From: Protula sp. h YS-2021
Taxonomy: Eukaryota; Annelida; Polychaeta; Sabellida; Serpulidae
Reading direction: 5' to 3'
NCBI GenBank assembly: GCA_949752745.1
Contig: OX457024.1
Coordinates: 50,117,347 to 50,181,346 of the forward strand
Length of the DNA stretch: 64,000 nt
The translations under genes were made by a program, and so were the position numbers. Of the stretch, positions 35,407-45,421 are shown one piece after another (positions within the stretch are counted from its first letter, which is position 1; every line of letters begins with the position of its first letter). The notes below the pieces were generated by a model. It did not search any database, had not been told where the DNA came from, and worked only from the letters and a program-made list of their open reading frames with translations.

Positions 35407-35522
35407 ATCCTCTGTTGTGAAATGAAATGTAAATTCTGTATATGTATGAGTGTGTAGAAAAGGGGATGTCTGAGATTACATTTCAGCATTTCAGTTTCAG
35501 CAGTTGACGTGACAACAACAAC

Positions 35523-35672
35523 AATGGCATCTAATTCAGACACATCAGTCTTCTGCCATGATTGCAATGCAACATTTCTATCTCTGGAATTGTTTGTAGC
35601 GCATACATGCAAACCAGCTAAGATGAAACGTGCTCATGGAGAGCTTGTTGAGGAGATTGAAGCCAAGAGATG
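35523..35672 (+). CDS. 49-aa zinc-finger ORF upstream of polymerase B
   Basis: MASNSDTSVFCHDCNATF... with C-x2-C ... H-x2-C spacing, ending EIEAKR. A second, frame-shifted copy of similar sequence follows at 35,720-35,830 (TGTGAATGCATTAAAATATA ... ACCAGCTGAGATGGAAAATG). Probably the broken N-terminal finger region of the polymerase gene, as Polinton polymerases often start with such fingers. Confidence 0.5.
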
Positions 35673-35865
35673 AAAGACGGTACAAGATCGCGTTGACAGA
35701 CCTGATCCGGTCCTATGCTGTGAATGCATTAAAATATATTTCCATCTATGGATACGTTTGAGACACATGCATGCATACCAGCTGAGATGGAAAATGTGCC
35801 TCATGAAGAACAACCTACAAAGAAGCAAAAGACAGGACAAGTAGGGAGAGGCAGAAGGTTTAGTC

Positions 35866-38800
35866 TTGGTGAAAACGCGCAGGAAAAGTGGTTTGAAGTC
35901 TGAAGATGGATCGGATTTACTGCTTGAAATGCGACAGCAGGAGAACCGTATTAAGACACATTTGCTGGAAACCTTAAACCATGGAATGAAATGGTATATT
36001 GTAGTGCATGCACGTTTCAAGAAACTGGCGGCGAATGCAGAAGGTGTTATGACAGAACAAGTGGATAATGCATTTATCAGCAGTCCAACATATACAGCAT
36101 ACAATCCAGCAGATATTGAAAAGGACTTGCCGGAAGCCTATAAAGGATTGCTTACTAGGTTTGGCGAACATGAGCGACAAGGCTCTGGTTGGGTATTGGA
36201 TAACATACTGTATATTAAAGTACATACAGCTACGTTGGTGCTTCTGCCACTGCCGAAGAAAGTGAAGAAAACAAGGGGTGTGATAAACATTAAGAATGAT
36301 GACAACAAGTGTTTCGTATGGTCTGTATTGGCGTACCTTCACCCTCATGACAGAAATGCAAATCGCGTGAACCAATACAAGCCATTTGAGAAGGAATTAA
36401 AGGTGGAAGGTATGACATTTCCGACGCCAATTACTGACATTCCAAAGTTTGAAAAGGAGAACGATGTAGCCATCAACGTGTTTGGATATGAACAAGATGT
36501 CGAAACACCAGTGCGAGAGAAATCAACTTGCTTCTGATTAGCGATGACAAGAAAAGGCATTACTGCTTCATCAAGAATTTCAGCAGACTTATGACTTATC
36601 GATCAAAGCATCATGGAACAACTTTTTATTGTTTCAACTGTCTTCACGGGTTTGTGCGACAAGAGCTTTTAGATAAACATCGTGAAGTGTGCGGCAAGCA
36701 TGGAGCGCAACCCCTCATCAAGTTCAAGAATGTAGCAAAACCGCAGCGAGCAACTTTTGTGATTTATGCTGACTTTGAATGTTTCACGAAAAAGCAGGAA
36801 GGAGACAAGTATCAACATCATCGTCCAAACAGCTTCGCCTATGTAGTTGTCAGCCAGTATGACATACGTGCACCAGTTGGGTATCGAGGAGACAACACCG
36901 TAAAAGTCTTTCTAGACCATATAGTGAATGAACGTGATCATATTGTGCATGGTTTACAGCAGCCAAAGGGCATGGTGATGACTCGCGAAGACAAAGAGGA
37001 TTTCAAGAACGCTGTTGATTGCTACATTTTTCATGAGCCTCTAGGAGCAGATCGTGTGAGAGAACATGACCACATCAATGGCAAATACCGCGGAGCTGCA
37101 CATAATGAATGCAACTTACAATTCCGACTCAGAAAGGATCAGCAGGGGGATAAAGATTCTTTTATCATCCCTGTGTTTTTCCACAATTTACGAGGCTATG
37201 ACAGCCATTTGATCATGGAGGAAATTGGAAAAGTTAAAAATGAAACGATTACAGTCATTCCCAACACCATAGAGAAATATATTGCATTCACCATGAGCAA
37301 TCTAAAATTTACAGACAGCTTTCAGTTCATGAGTACCTCTCTACAGAAGTTAGTATCCAACCTTGTGGCAGAAGGGAAAGATAACTTCTACAACATGACC
37401 TCTCACATTCACGATAGCAACCAACAAGATTTGCTGCTGAGAAAGGGAGTGTATCCCTACGATTTCGTGGACGAACCATCCAAGTTTGCTGAAACACAGC
37501 TACCATCAAAGGACAAATTTTATAGTCAGCTCAGCGAAGAGGACATTAGTGATGAGGATTATGCTCATGAGCAGAAGGTGTGGGATACATTCAACTGTAC
37601 CACATTCGGTGAATACCATGACCTGTACCTGAAATCAGATGTGCTACTGCTAGCTGACGTGTTTGAAAATTTTCGTCAAGTGTGTCTCAACACGTATGAA
37701 TTGGATATGTAATGTTAAAAGCGACAAAGGTGAAGTTGGGATTGATCAATGACATTGACATGTACCAAATGGTTGAACAAGGCATACGTGGAGGAATATC
37801 TGTGATCACGCACAAGTATGCGAAAGCAAATAATCCCTACGTAGCAGATTACAATTCTGAGTTACCAAACAACTACCCGATGTACCTCGACGCAAACAAC
37901 TTGTATGGCTGGGCCATGTCACAAAGCATGCCACAAAGAGAATTTATGTGGGTGAGCGAGCCAGAATCCATCGACTTCATGGATGTAGCTGAAGATGACG
38001 ATATTGGATTCATTTTGGAAGTGGATTTAGAATACCCAAATTCAATCCATGATCGTCATAATCACTACCCAGTGGCTCCAGAACGGAAATGTGTCAAAGT
38101 TGGAGAATTGTCAGAGTACAGTCAGAAGCTGCGGAAAGATCTGAGCATGAAAGACAAACCCAGTGGAAAGCTCATTCCTAACTTGTCTGACAAGAAGAAA
38201 TATGTACTTCATTACAGGAATTTACAACAGTACGTCTCACTGGGGTTGAAAGTCACCAAAGTACATCGTGCCATCATGTTTGAACAGAGCAAATGGCTAG
38301 CAAAATACATTACCTTGAACACAGAAAAGAGAAAATTGGCTAAGTACCCATTTGAGAAAGACTTCTTCAAACTGATGAACAACTCAGTGTTTGACAAAAC
38401 CATGGAAAATGTGAGAAAGCGAATCAATGTTGAACTTGTTCACAAGGAAAAGCGGTTCAAGAAACGTGTAGCCAAACCTTCTTTCAACAAATTCAAAATT
38501 TTCAACGAAGATTTGACCGCTGTACATTTGCGCAAAGTGGATTTGCTTCTGGATAAACCCATTCAAGTTGGTTTCACCATTCTCGACCTCAGCAAAGTGC
38601 TTATGTTCAACTTTCATTACAACTACATCATGGTCAAGTATCCCAATGCCAAGTTGTTGTTCAGCGACACCGACAGTCTATGTTACGACATAGAAACGGA
38701 AGATATCTACAAGGATATGCAGCAAGATGCTGACCTGTTCGACACAAGTGACTATCCGCCAGATCATTTCCTACATTCCAACGTGAACAAAAAAGTGCTT

Positions 38801-39136
38801 GGGAAAATGAAGGTTGAGACGGCAGGCGTCCCCATTGAAGAGTTTGTTGGACTCAGACCGAAAATGTACAGTTTATTGTGTGGTGGGAAAGAAAAACATA
38901 CAGCTAAAGGCATCACTCGAGCTTGCCAAAGACGCATTAAACATGTGCAGTATAGAGACAGTTTGTTCAAGAAAACTCAAACGATGGCTACAAGACACAT
39001 TATTCGAAGTCATAGTCACCAGCTTTTCTCAGAGAAGATGGGGAAAGTAGCCCTCTTCCCATATGACGACAAGCGATATGTGCTGAATGATGCTTATTCC
39101 ACCTTAGCTCATGGACATTACAAGGCTGTGGTATAA
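35866..39136 (+). pseudogene. Protein-primed DNA polymerase B, broken in at least two places
   Basis: Three consecutive frames. Frame 1 (35,866-36,537) is the N-terminal region (GSGWVLDNILYIKVHTA; VINIKNDDNKCFVWSVLA). Frame 2 (36,528-37,712) has a treble-clef-like FYCFNCLHGF...KHREVC finger, exonuclease motifs YADFECF, FHNLRGYDSHLI and YHDLYLKSDVLLLAD. Frame 3 (37,712-39,136) has palm motif A DANNLYGWAM, motif B region KLMNNSVFDKTMEN and motif C FSDTDSLCYD. Breaks: a one-base shift near 36,515, and at 37,707-37,715 a stop plus loss of roughly a dozen residues compared with the family. Motif B has Asp where the family normally has Gly before KTMEN. The gene has no ATG-led start. The enzyme normally copies the element from a terminal protein primer. 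Confidence 0.9.
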
Positions 39137-39139
39137 AAA
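39132..39139 (+). promoter_or_regulatory. TATA box overlapping the polymerase stop codon
   Basis: TATAAAAA followed by GGGGAGG. The polymerase stop TAA (39,134-39,136) is inside the box, and the next ATG is 55 nt downstream at 39,194. It parallels TATAAAAG boxes at 47,937-47,944 and 48,876-48,883 on the other strand. Confidence 0.6.
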
Positions 39140-39193
39140 GGGGAGGTCCTCTAACGTAAGAGTTATTTGAGGTGTGAACATTGAAGAGTTAAC

Positions 39194-39549
39194 ATGGAAC
39201 TTGGAAGTGGTAAGAGGTCTACAACTGATATGGATACTCTTGCAGATACAGTCAAAGACTTAAAAGTTAAAAATCCTACCACTACCATCAAGAAATTGAA
39301 AGTGGAGACGGCACCAACACCACAGTCGTGGGATGTAATGCTTTCTCTAGGAAATGGAAAGTATATCAAGGTTATGAAACAAAGCAATGAAGGAGTGGTA
39401 AACATTCGCAAGTACCTCAGAGATGAGGGGACGGGAAGAAACCGTCCTACGAAAAGGGTATTTTGCTGACAATACCTGAATGGAAAATGTTGAAGAAGCA
39501 AGAGAAAGAAGTGGATAAAAGGCTTCGAAGACAAGAAGACGGCTCATAA
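39194..39549 (+). CDS. PC4-like (single-stranded-DNA-binding fold) protein, one-base frameshift
   Basis: The first frame (39,194-39,469, 91 aa) has a Lys/Thr-rich N-terminus. It is followed by LGNGKYIKVMKQ and VNIRKYLRDEG....RPTKR, the beta-strand pattern of the transcription coactivator p15/PC4 C-terminal domain. The domain's final strand and helix (an LT.PEW.ML motif and a basic tail) continue in another frame from about 39,466 to the stop at 39,547-39,549. PC4 folds bind melted DNA; in a protein-primed replicon an SSB or promoter role is plausible. It has its own TATA box at 39,132. Similarity is by motif recognition only. Confidence 0.6.
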
Positions 39550-39564
39550 CAAGGTATTCTCATC

Positions 39565-39969
39565 ATGAATGCACTCATCTTTAACGGTGGTGCTTACCTT
39601 ACTGTAAATGAGAGGAATGAAGTGATAATAGGTTCTCGGATAAGTTCTGATTATCGGTTTAAACCTGAAGTGTGGAAAGACTTTAAAAACATACCGCTTA
39701 AACCTGGGTTTAAACGCAGACTTGAAAATAAAGTTGAAGTGTATGTGATTGAACATGATTCTAACATACGTGTTAGATTCTGGAGAAATCTTTTACAGGA
39801 TTATCCTGAAGATTATGATGGAGTTGTGCCAGATAATTCATATGCAGATATGTTTCACTTTGATATGAAGAATTGGCGCGCAGTCTTACGATTCCTAGAA
39901 GCTGCCCACTCTTCACCATCTTGGGAGCATAAAAACGTCTTTGCCGACAAGGAGACAGCTCATAGTTGA
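39565..39969 (+). CDS. Uncharacterised 134-aa protein, possibly PC4-like
   Basis: Intact ATG-led frame following the preceding gene by 15 bp. It holds alternating strands (GGAYLTVNERNEVIIGSRI; NKVEVYVIEHDSNIRVRFW) and ends in FHFDMKNWRAVLRFL, a strand-W-helix ending like the PC4 ending of its neighbours. The C-terminal EHKNVFADKETAHS may be frame-shifted tail. No family recognised with confidence. Confidence 0.5.
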   Translation: MNALIFNGGAYLTVNERNEVIIGSRISSDYRFKPEVWKDFKNIPLKPGFKRRLENKVEVYVIEHDSNIRVRFWRNLLQDYPEDYDGVVPDNSYADMFHFDMKNWRAVLRFLEAAHSSPSWEHKNVFADKETAHS

Positions 39970-40037
39970 TTTGACTGTTGAACGAGATGGAAGACTATTT
40001 GTTGGATTATAAACCCATTACACATTGATTCTCATAT

Positions 40038-40232
40038 ATGAGAAACTTATGTGATGACATTGTACTAAAACATTTTGGAAAGTATATCATTCTATCACCT
40101 GACGAACAATCTGTGTTGAAAGAACATCTAGAGAAGTTGAGGATACCTGGCTTTCTCCTAATACTCTCAAATGAATTAGAAGTGCGTGTTACTGAGAACT
40201 GTCTAGACGTGTTTGTAGAATTTCCGACATGA
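40038..40232 (+). CDS. Small 64-aa ORF, unknown
   Basis: ATG-led frame MRNLCDDIVLKHFGKY...; acidic and aliphatic, no cysteines beyond three. It overlaps the next ORF by 4 bp (ATGA-type), typical of compact element genes. It may be the C-terminal part of a frame-broken gene that begins near 39,990. Confidence 0.35.
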   Translation: MRNLCDDIVLKHFGKYIILSPDEQSVLKEHLEKLRIPGFLLILSNELEVRVTENCLDVFVEFPT

Positions 40233-40603
40233 ATATGAAATCTATGACTACATCACCCTCAACACAGTGGAATGGTACGCTCTGTTACAAGCATTGGATT
40301 GGAAAGAACCTGGTGCTTGAATTTAAAGAGGAAGGAGTGCAACTCATGCGGGGCACCAAGTCCATTGAGCTAACACATCCCATGTGCGTTTTGGTGATGG
40401 ACATTGACATAAATAAAGATGGATATGAACTGAAACTGTCTGAACACGAAGATGTTAAAATAATAAAGTTTGGTAATGGACAGTGTTATGCTAGTTTTCA
40501 TAGCATTTACAAACGTGGGTGTAATGTCTATGATACATATATTAATTTAGATTGGTATGAATGGCATGTGTTTATCGATGTATTGAATGTATTTGTGAAA
40601 TAA
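40229..40603 (+). CDS. 124-aa protein, PC4-like C-terminus
   Basis: Intact frame. Residues about 80-120 (FGNGQCYASFHSIYKRGCNVYDTYINLDWYEWHVFIDVL, split here as GNGQCYASF, YDTYINL and WYEWHVFIDVL) follow the same GNG-strand / strand / W..F..L pattern as the 39,194 gene. The last plus-strand gene before the convergent junction; AATAAA follows at 40,652. Role unknown; paralogy with the 39,194 and 39,565 genes is inferred. Confidence 0.5.
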   Translation: MNMKSMTTSPSTQWNGTLCYKHWIGKNLVLEFKEEGVQLMRGTKSIELTHPMCVLVMDIDINKDGYELKLSEHEDVKIIKFGNGQCYASFHSIYKRGCNVYDTYINLDWYEWHVFIDVLNVFVK

Positions 40604-40651
40604 AAGTTTAATGTAAAAAACAATTGTAAAAATGTAAATAATGTATAACAC

Positions 40652-40657
40652 AATAAA
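40652..40657 (+). terminator. Poly(A) signal AATAAA, plus-strand genes
   Basis: 49 nt after the 40,603 stop, in AT-rich sequence between convergent genes. Confidence 0.6.
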
Positions 40658-40684
40658 CAAAGAATGTTGTATAAAACTGTCTTG

Positions 40685-40690
40685 TTTATT
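40685..40690 (-). terminator. Poly(A) signal AATAAA, minus-strand genes
   Basis: TTTATT on the plus strand, about 58 nt beyond the protease stop. Together with the signal at 40,652 it marks a convergent poly(A) junction. Confidence 0.6.
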
Positions 40691-40747
40691 TACAATAAAA
40701 TTAACAGTTACCAACTTCTTAACTAATACAACTTAACTAATATAACA

Positions 40748-41186
40748 TCAATAAAATAATGGTTTATAATGTCTATATACAAAATCCTTTACAACAAAAT
40801 CACCATCACTTCTTCTTAATACATCAATGATTTCAAAAGGACTATGTCCTCGAGCTCTTTGAATTATATAATACACACAATAAAATCCACATGTAGATGA
40901 TATTGGTGTTTGTAATGGAACTGAATTATAAATGAAATCAAACTTTTTCAAAATTTAAAAACTTATTCAAACAAAAGTCCATAAGAAGTCAAAATATTCT
41001 GCAGGGTCTTTGTCATAATATACTGCCACCCAATGCTCTCCTGGCTCATCATGATCGTCTGTGTTGATGACATAGGTTGTAACCGCGTTGTAAAGATGGT
41101 AACTGGTCCATGGAAAACACACCTTGAAACAAGTCTTTTGTCACGGCATCATGGGATAGGATGGCTTCTATCTGCTTCGTGTTCAT
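40748..41186 (-). pseudogene. Adenain/Ulp1-type cysteine protease, two frame breaks
   Basis: Virion maturation protease type. The ATG at 41,186 opens MNTKQIEAILSHDAV, a typical family N-terminus. The frame shifts near 41,085, after which EHWVAVYYD gives the catalytic His segment. A second break near 40,955 precedes the C-terminal frame with the TPISSTCGFYCVYYI segment (Gln and nucleophile Cys in QTPISSTCG). All catalytic landmarks are visible but in three frames, so this copy would not make protease as read. Distal gene of the minus-strand capsid block. Confidence 0.85.
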
Positions 41187-41224
41187 GACTGGTAGTCGAA
41201 TTGAATGCTACGATTTGCGCTTAT

Positions 41225-42550
41225 TTAAACAATGTTATCAAATTCAGCATACACTATAACATTGACTGTATTTTGCAAGGCACCAGCAAAATTCATTTCT
41301 ACTCGCAAATTCCCATGTTTGATAAGGGCATAATGATCATCACCATCATAATCAGGTGTTAAGTCAAAAGAAAATAAAGCATAACCTCTAGGCCAATCTT
41401 CCCGTTTTATAATGGAACTTTTCTCACCATTCAATCTATCAAAGGATTTGTAAAGAGTTTCAAAAGCATCAAGATATTTGCCTCGATTTATGTTAAGCTT
41501 GAGAGGTTTAGATAGGACTGGTTCACCATCCGTGTAAAGCTGCATAAAGTTAAGATCAAAATGATCAAAATTGTATGGATTTCCTAATACTGTTCCAGCA
41601 AAGGCTTCATTATGAACCAGTCCAATAACAATACGTTTTGGTAATTAGCCTAAAAAGATGTTATCTTTCACAAAAGATAGAAATCCAGCTGGAATAGCTA
41701 AAATTTTACATTCTTTTCTAGTAATAATAAACTTACCAGGAGTTTTCATCAATGCATCTGCATGCCCTAACTGAATACCTGGACTAACCCTCACTTTGCG
41801 AATGGTTGAAAAGGCATCTCTCACTTCTACTTTAAAACCCTTATTTGCAGTAATTTATACATATTTTTGTCTATGTAAACTTAATTTCATACTAATACCA
41901 TTTGGAAGATAGCGATCTTGCTCAAACAAATCTACTCTTAAACCACCTGTAAGCGTAAACTCACGGCTTAGACGTGTATACAAATAACGATTATGTAAAC
42001 CATTATTTCCCTGTAGAGCTATATCACCACCCTTAACATTTACATGAAAACCTGCTACATATCTTTCATTATTAGCTCTTTTCACCTCATGAGTATTCAT
42101 TGACCCAGCAGTGTCTTTATACATGAGACGCATAGAGCTCTCAGGATGGAGGCTTTCTTCAGAGTCATGAATGAGACGAGATGTGATGCTGGTATATCCA
42201 TGGGTATTGCTACTATGTGATACCAAACGATCATTTAGAAACAATTCAATATTGGACCATAACCCATTAAACAAATCATTGATACATGATACGTTATCAT
42301 CTACATCACATGGTGTTCCATCAGCCTTTACAATAGCGCCAACAATATGAAGTTTACTATTCTTTAAATCTAGATATTCTTCTGTACTCGCAGGAATGTA
42401 GAATTCTACTGGAGCACCCTCTCTAATGGTAGCCAGTGGTTGATAGTCTGCATTATAACTTTTTTCAACAGCAGTTTGCTTTGGTGGTATGCGAAACCAT
42501 TCTAATGGAGAAAGACTGCATTCACAAGAATGATTATGAATTAAAGACAT
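41225..42550 (-). pseudogene. Major capsid protein (double jelly-roll), interrupted by stops
   Basis: N-terminal frame 42,550-41,855 (231 aa; EWFRIPPKQTAVEKSY, PVEFYIPASTEEYLDL, NDLFNGLWSNIELFLN) and C-terminal frame 41,545-41,225 (ALFSFDLTPD..., LRVEMNFAGA, NVIVYAEFDN) are the two ends of a Polinton/adintovirus hexon-like capsid protein of about 440 residues. The middle (41,546-41,850) is recognisable (VRVSPGIQLGHADAL; AIPAGFLSFV). Breaks are a TAA at 41,855-41,857, with some family sequence apparently lost there, and an in-frame TAA at 41,645-41,647. It forms the icosahedral shell in related viruses. Confidence 0.88.
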
Positions 42551-42584
42551 GATTAAAAAATATCTTTCTTATATTTTGTTGATG

Positions 42585-42898
42585 TTATCCGTTTAGCTGC
42601 CTGACACGTTTTGCTGGTTGTGCTCTGTTTTGTCCTCCTAACCCATCACCAAACACTCGTTGTGCTATTCGGCCTGTAACATCTTTCGCGACATCTTTGC
42701 AGCCTTTTTAAGATGTGGTGCAACGATTTTAGCCCCTGCCTTAAGCAGTGGAATAGCTTTGCGAGCCAATGATCCCAATATTGAACGAATAACATCTCCA
42801 TATTGTATTCGCGCTCCTTTAAATCCTGGTAATTCCCCGCCCACCTGACGAAGAAAATGGTTGCGATACGTAGACGGATCGTGTGTACATGCTTTCAT
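42585..42898 (-). CDS. Basic virion peptide (adenovirus pVI/pX-like), C-terminal frameshift
   Basis: 77-aa frame with FKGARIQYGDVIRSILGSL followed by ARKAIPLLKAGAKIVAPHLKKAA (split motif). This is a glycine-rich amphipathic segment and basic helix typical of the small membrane-active or DNA-condensing virion protein encoded next to the capsid gene in Polintons. The frame ends at 42,665; an Arg/Gln-rich tail ending at 42,585 continues in another frame after a one-base shift near 42,670. Confidence 0.7.
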
Positions 42899-42929
42899 AA
42901 TGCTTTTGGTCGAAAATGAAGTTTACATA

Positions 42930-43646
42930 TCACTTTCTCAGTTTGAAATAAAAAACATTATGACTTGTGTCATCCTTAATATTCATTGTTCATTCTATTG
43001 TCTCAAATTTAGATATGTTTACAGTGACATGATGAGGTTCTTCATAAGTTTTCATAACAATATCACCATCGTCCTCTTTAATGGGAACAGAACGTAGTAA
43101 AGGAACATAACAATCACCAACTACTTGTGGCACAAATACTACAGAACACATGAAGTGTATAAAATCCATGTTTCGCATCGGATTGATGTTCAGCAGGACC
43201 GGATTCTTTATACCATTTATCTGGTTTAAATCCTAAAATCTCACTAAGCCAGTAGAAAAGAAAGTATCATAATCATCTCTCAAAATAAGATAAACTCTTC
43301 GACTAATTTTATTATACTTTAACTGAATAGGGTTTGCATTAATAGATTTTTGTAATTCTTCATTTATTGCAGTACATATTTCAGGTATGAACCTGTAGTA
43401 ACCATATGGAATGGTAACTGCATAAAATACTTCTAATGATGATCGATAATGAAGAGTATATTCTATTCCTGGCCTCATTGTCGTCCATGTATGCGGGTAT
43501 TGAATTTCAGCTAAGGCTAGTTCATATTTTCCTTTCCAATATATTGTACGAGGTAAACGAATTTGAAAAGTAGAAGCCTTATTAGTAGGATAATAGTTCA
43601 TACTAGCATTGCTGGGTAAAGTAATGTAAAAACTTGTTGACTCCAT
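42930..43646 (-). pseudogene. Penton-like minor capsid protein (single jelly-roll), broken
   Basis: The frame from 43,646 (MESTSFYITLPSNASMNYYP; LALAEIQYPHTW; GYYRFIPEICTAIN) is the conserved N-terminal half of Polinton minor capsid/penton protein and stops at 43,233. The C-terminal half (VVGDCYVPLLRSVPI; EEPHHVTV; FETIE) is at 43,178-42,990. One in-frame TGA (42,987-42,989) separates it from the last residues, MNIKDDTSHNVFYF, ending 42,930. It occupies capsid vertices in relatives. Confidence 0.85.
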
Positions 43647-43700
43647 GATGACTAAATCGTTTGTGTGACGTAGATAGACTGGATATGTATATACATTACT

Positions 43701-44450
43701 TCATGTTTGACACTCGTCATCTCCATTGCTGTCTACATTGTCGTCTAAATTGCTATCTACATGATCTACATTGGTATCTACTACTTCTCCTTGACAACAA
43801 GCACTGGCACACCTAATTTTTACAGGAATAGTATTTTTATTTTCATTTTCTTTACAACAACAACACCATAACTCTTTAATCCATGTTAAAACGTTTCCCA
43901 TCCTTCGTTCACGTTGTTGCATCTCTTTTGTAATATCACCAGTTGTCTTTTTGCCAAAAACAGTTTTTGCAATATTAGCGTCTACAATTTCCTCAATAAA
44001 CTGCTTCCAACCATGTGTTGGTTCTCGTCGTTCTTTTCTTCTTGTAGAAACCAATGCTTCTTTCAACAAATCAATAATGTTGGAATTTGTAATGACAGTA
44101 CCCGTTTTTAAAAAAAAATTCATTTTTATCTGTCCATCTCGTACCATATTTCTTAAGTTCTGCCAGGAGTTGTGTTAGTTTTACATGATAAATAGGTTGA
44201 AATGGTTTAGAAACTGTTGGGACTTTTCTGATGTTTCTGCTTTGGATGATGTAACAGACTTTTGTTGTGACTGAGTTGTTCGTAAATGACGTCCAAGAAC
44301 TTGAGACAGTTCTATTGCCTTTTCACGAGTTCGTTTCCCACGTAAAAGTTTATTCACTTTCGTTTTGATCTCACCATCTATTCCCTTCTTTTCTAACAAC
44401 ATTTTATATTCATATTCAGGAATGAGGACCATTTTCATAGTATGTTTCAT
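43701..44450 (-). pseudogene. Conserved Polinton protein of unknown function, frame-broken
   Basis: Starts MKHTMKMVLIPEYEYKMLLEKKG (given here as its first motif MKMVLIPEYEY), with a basic KVNKLLRGKRTREKA segment. After a break near 44,160 it continues as FFLKTGTVITNSNIIDLLKEALVS...GWKQFI..IVD.NI....FGKKTT. A CCCC patch and an Asp-rich tail end it. This start and the 'IIDLLKEAL' block recur in metazoan Polinton neighbours of the ATPase gene, as I recall the family. A homologous remnant lies in the decayed Polinton at 31,736-31,981. Confidence 0.65.
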
Positions 44451-44769
44451 TTTAACAGCAACTGAGCTAACAAAGGTAATACAAATTGAGCAATAGCTCC
44501 AATGAATCCTCCTTTCTGATTAACCAACTTCTTTTTTCTTCGAAGTGATATCTTCTTATCTGCCAGTGTAGGGTATGACGTTCACGCTTGAATTCCTTAT
44601 ACCTTTTTGAGCTTAAGGGTAAATGTCCTCGCAGTATATTCAAACAAATTTCAAACAAGCTACTTAATTCCTCCTTAGTAGCTTGTTGTAACAAGGATTT
44701 ACGTCGTTTAGGCCCACTGCGTGCGAGCAAGTGAGGAAAAGGTTGATTCGCTTGAATACGTTTAGACAT
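44447..44769 (-). CDS. Small conserved Polinton protein, basic helical with hydrophobic tail
   Basis: MSKRIQANQPFPHLLARSGP, LQQATKEELSSLFEICLNIL and KRYKEFKRERHTLHWQ: a predicted helical, Arg/Lys-rich protein commonly found beside the packaging ATPase in Polintons. The frame ends at 44,467. The usual glycine-led hydrophobic C-terminal tail (GGFIGAIAQFVLPLLAQL) is present in a shifted frame ending at 44,447. That stop would overlap the ATG of the next gene (ATGA), supporting the shifted frame as original. It overlaps the ATPase stop by 8 bp. Confidence 0.7.
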
Positions 44770-45421
44770 CTTGGCTGCGAATGGTTAAGTGACTTGGTTC
44801 TTGTTTATACGCTACTTTATCAACATGTAAGTAATGTGTATCTTTTGGTAAAATGCCTGTACGAATACGTAGTTGATCATTCGTCTTCGGCTTCAAATCA
44901 ATGAATAAATAGCCATGAGGTTTGCTCGTAGCATCTTGATAGGCTTCTATGAGAAATTGAGATTTTCCAGGATACATTTGTGGCGCTAATGTACTTATTT
45001 GTTGACTGTCTCTAAGATTTTTAAAGAGAATGATGTAATGTGTATTCAAACTAATATTTCGCATTTCTCTACCATGATGGAACAAATTATGCACAATAAA
45101 AATAATGCCTAGATTTTGATGACTGCTGCCAACACTAAAGACACGTGTCATACGCTCATCACTATGACATTTGGTCATTAAGTCATCAATGATGAGTAAG
45201 TTTGCTTTTTTCGGATTAAAACGCTCTTCAATGTCATCTAGAATGCCTTGGTAAAATTCCGCACCCTTCATTCCCTTGTATAAAGGCTGATCTGCTGTAT
45301 AGAGCCATAAAATGGTTTTTGGAGAGGGTTTAATTAACTTTTGTTCTAGAATTTCTCTAACTAGAGAAGTTTTACCACTGCCTGTAGGTCCAGAGACCAA
45401 ACATGTGAATGGATGCTTCAT
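44762..45421 (-). CDS. Genome-packaging ATPase (FtsK/HerA type), intact
   Basis: 219 aa, ATG-led, no breaks. Walker A GPTGSGKTSL at residues 10-19, Walker B NLLIIDDLM near 93-101, and the sensor-like FIVHNLFHHG near 128. Length and motifs fit the Polinton/adintovirus A32-like packaging ATPase that drives DNA into capsids. It overlaps the small gene downstream and the end of the integrase upstream (45,418-45,421, ATGA overlap), so the minus-strand genes are tightly coupled. Confidence 0.92.
   Translation of the reverse strand: MKHPFTCLVSGPTGSGKTSLVREILEQKLIKPSPKTILWLYTADQPLYKGMKGAEFYQGILDDIEERFNPKKANLLIIDDLMTKCHSDERMTRVFSVGSSHQNLGIIFIVHNLFHHGREMRNISLNTHYIILFKNLRDSQQISTLAPQMYPGKSQFLIEAYQDATSKPHGYLFIDLKPKTNDQLRIRTGILPKDTHYLHVDKVAYKQEPSHLTIRSQDV

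Noticed and set aside
36528..36537. Programmed ribosomal frameshift in the polymerase gene
   Set aside because: No slippery heptamer or pseudoknot seen, and many other genes of the element carry one-base shifts; damage or assembly error is simpler.
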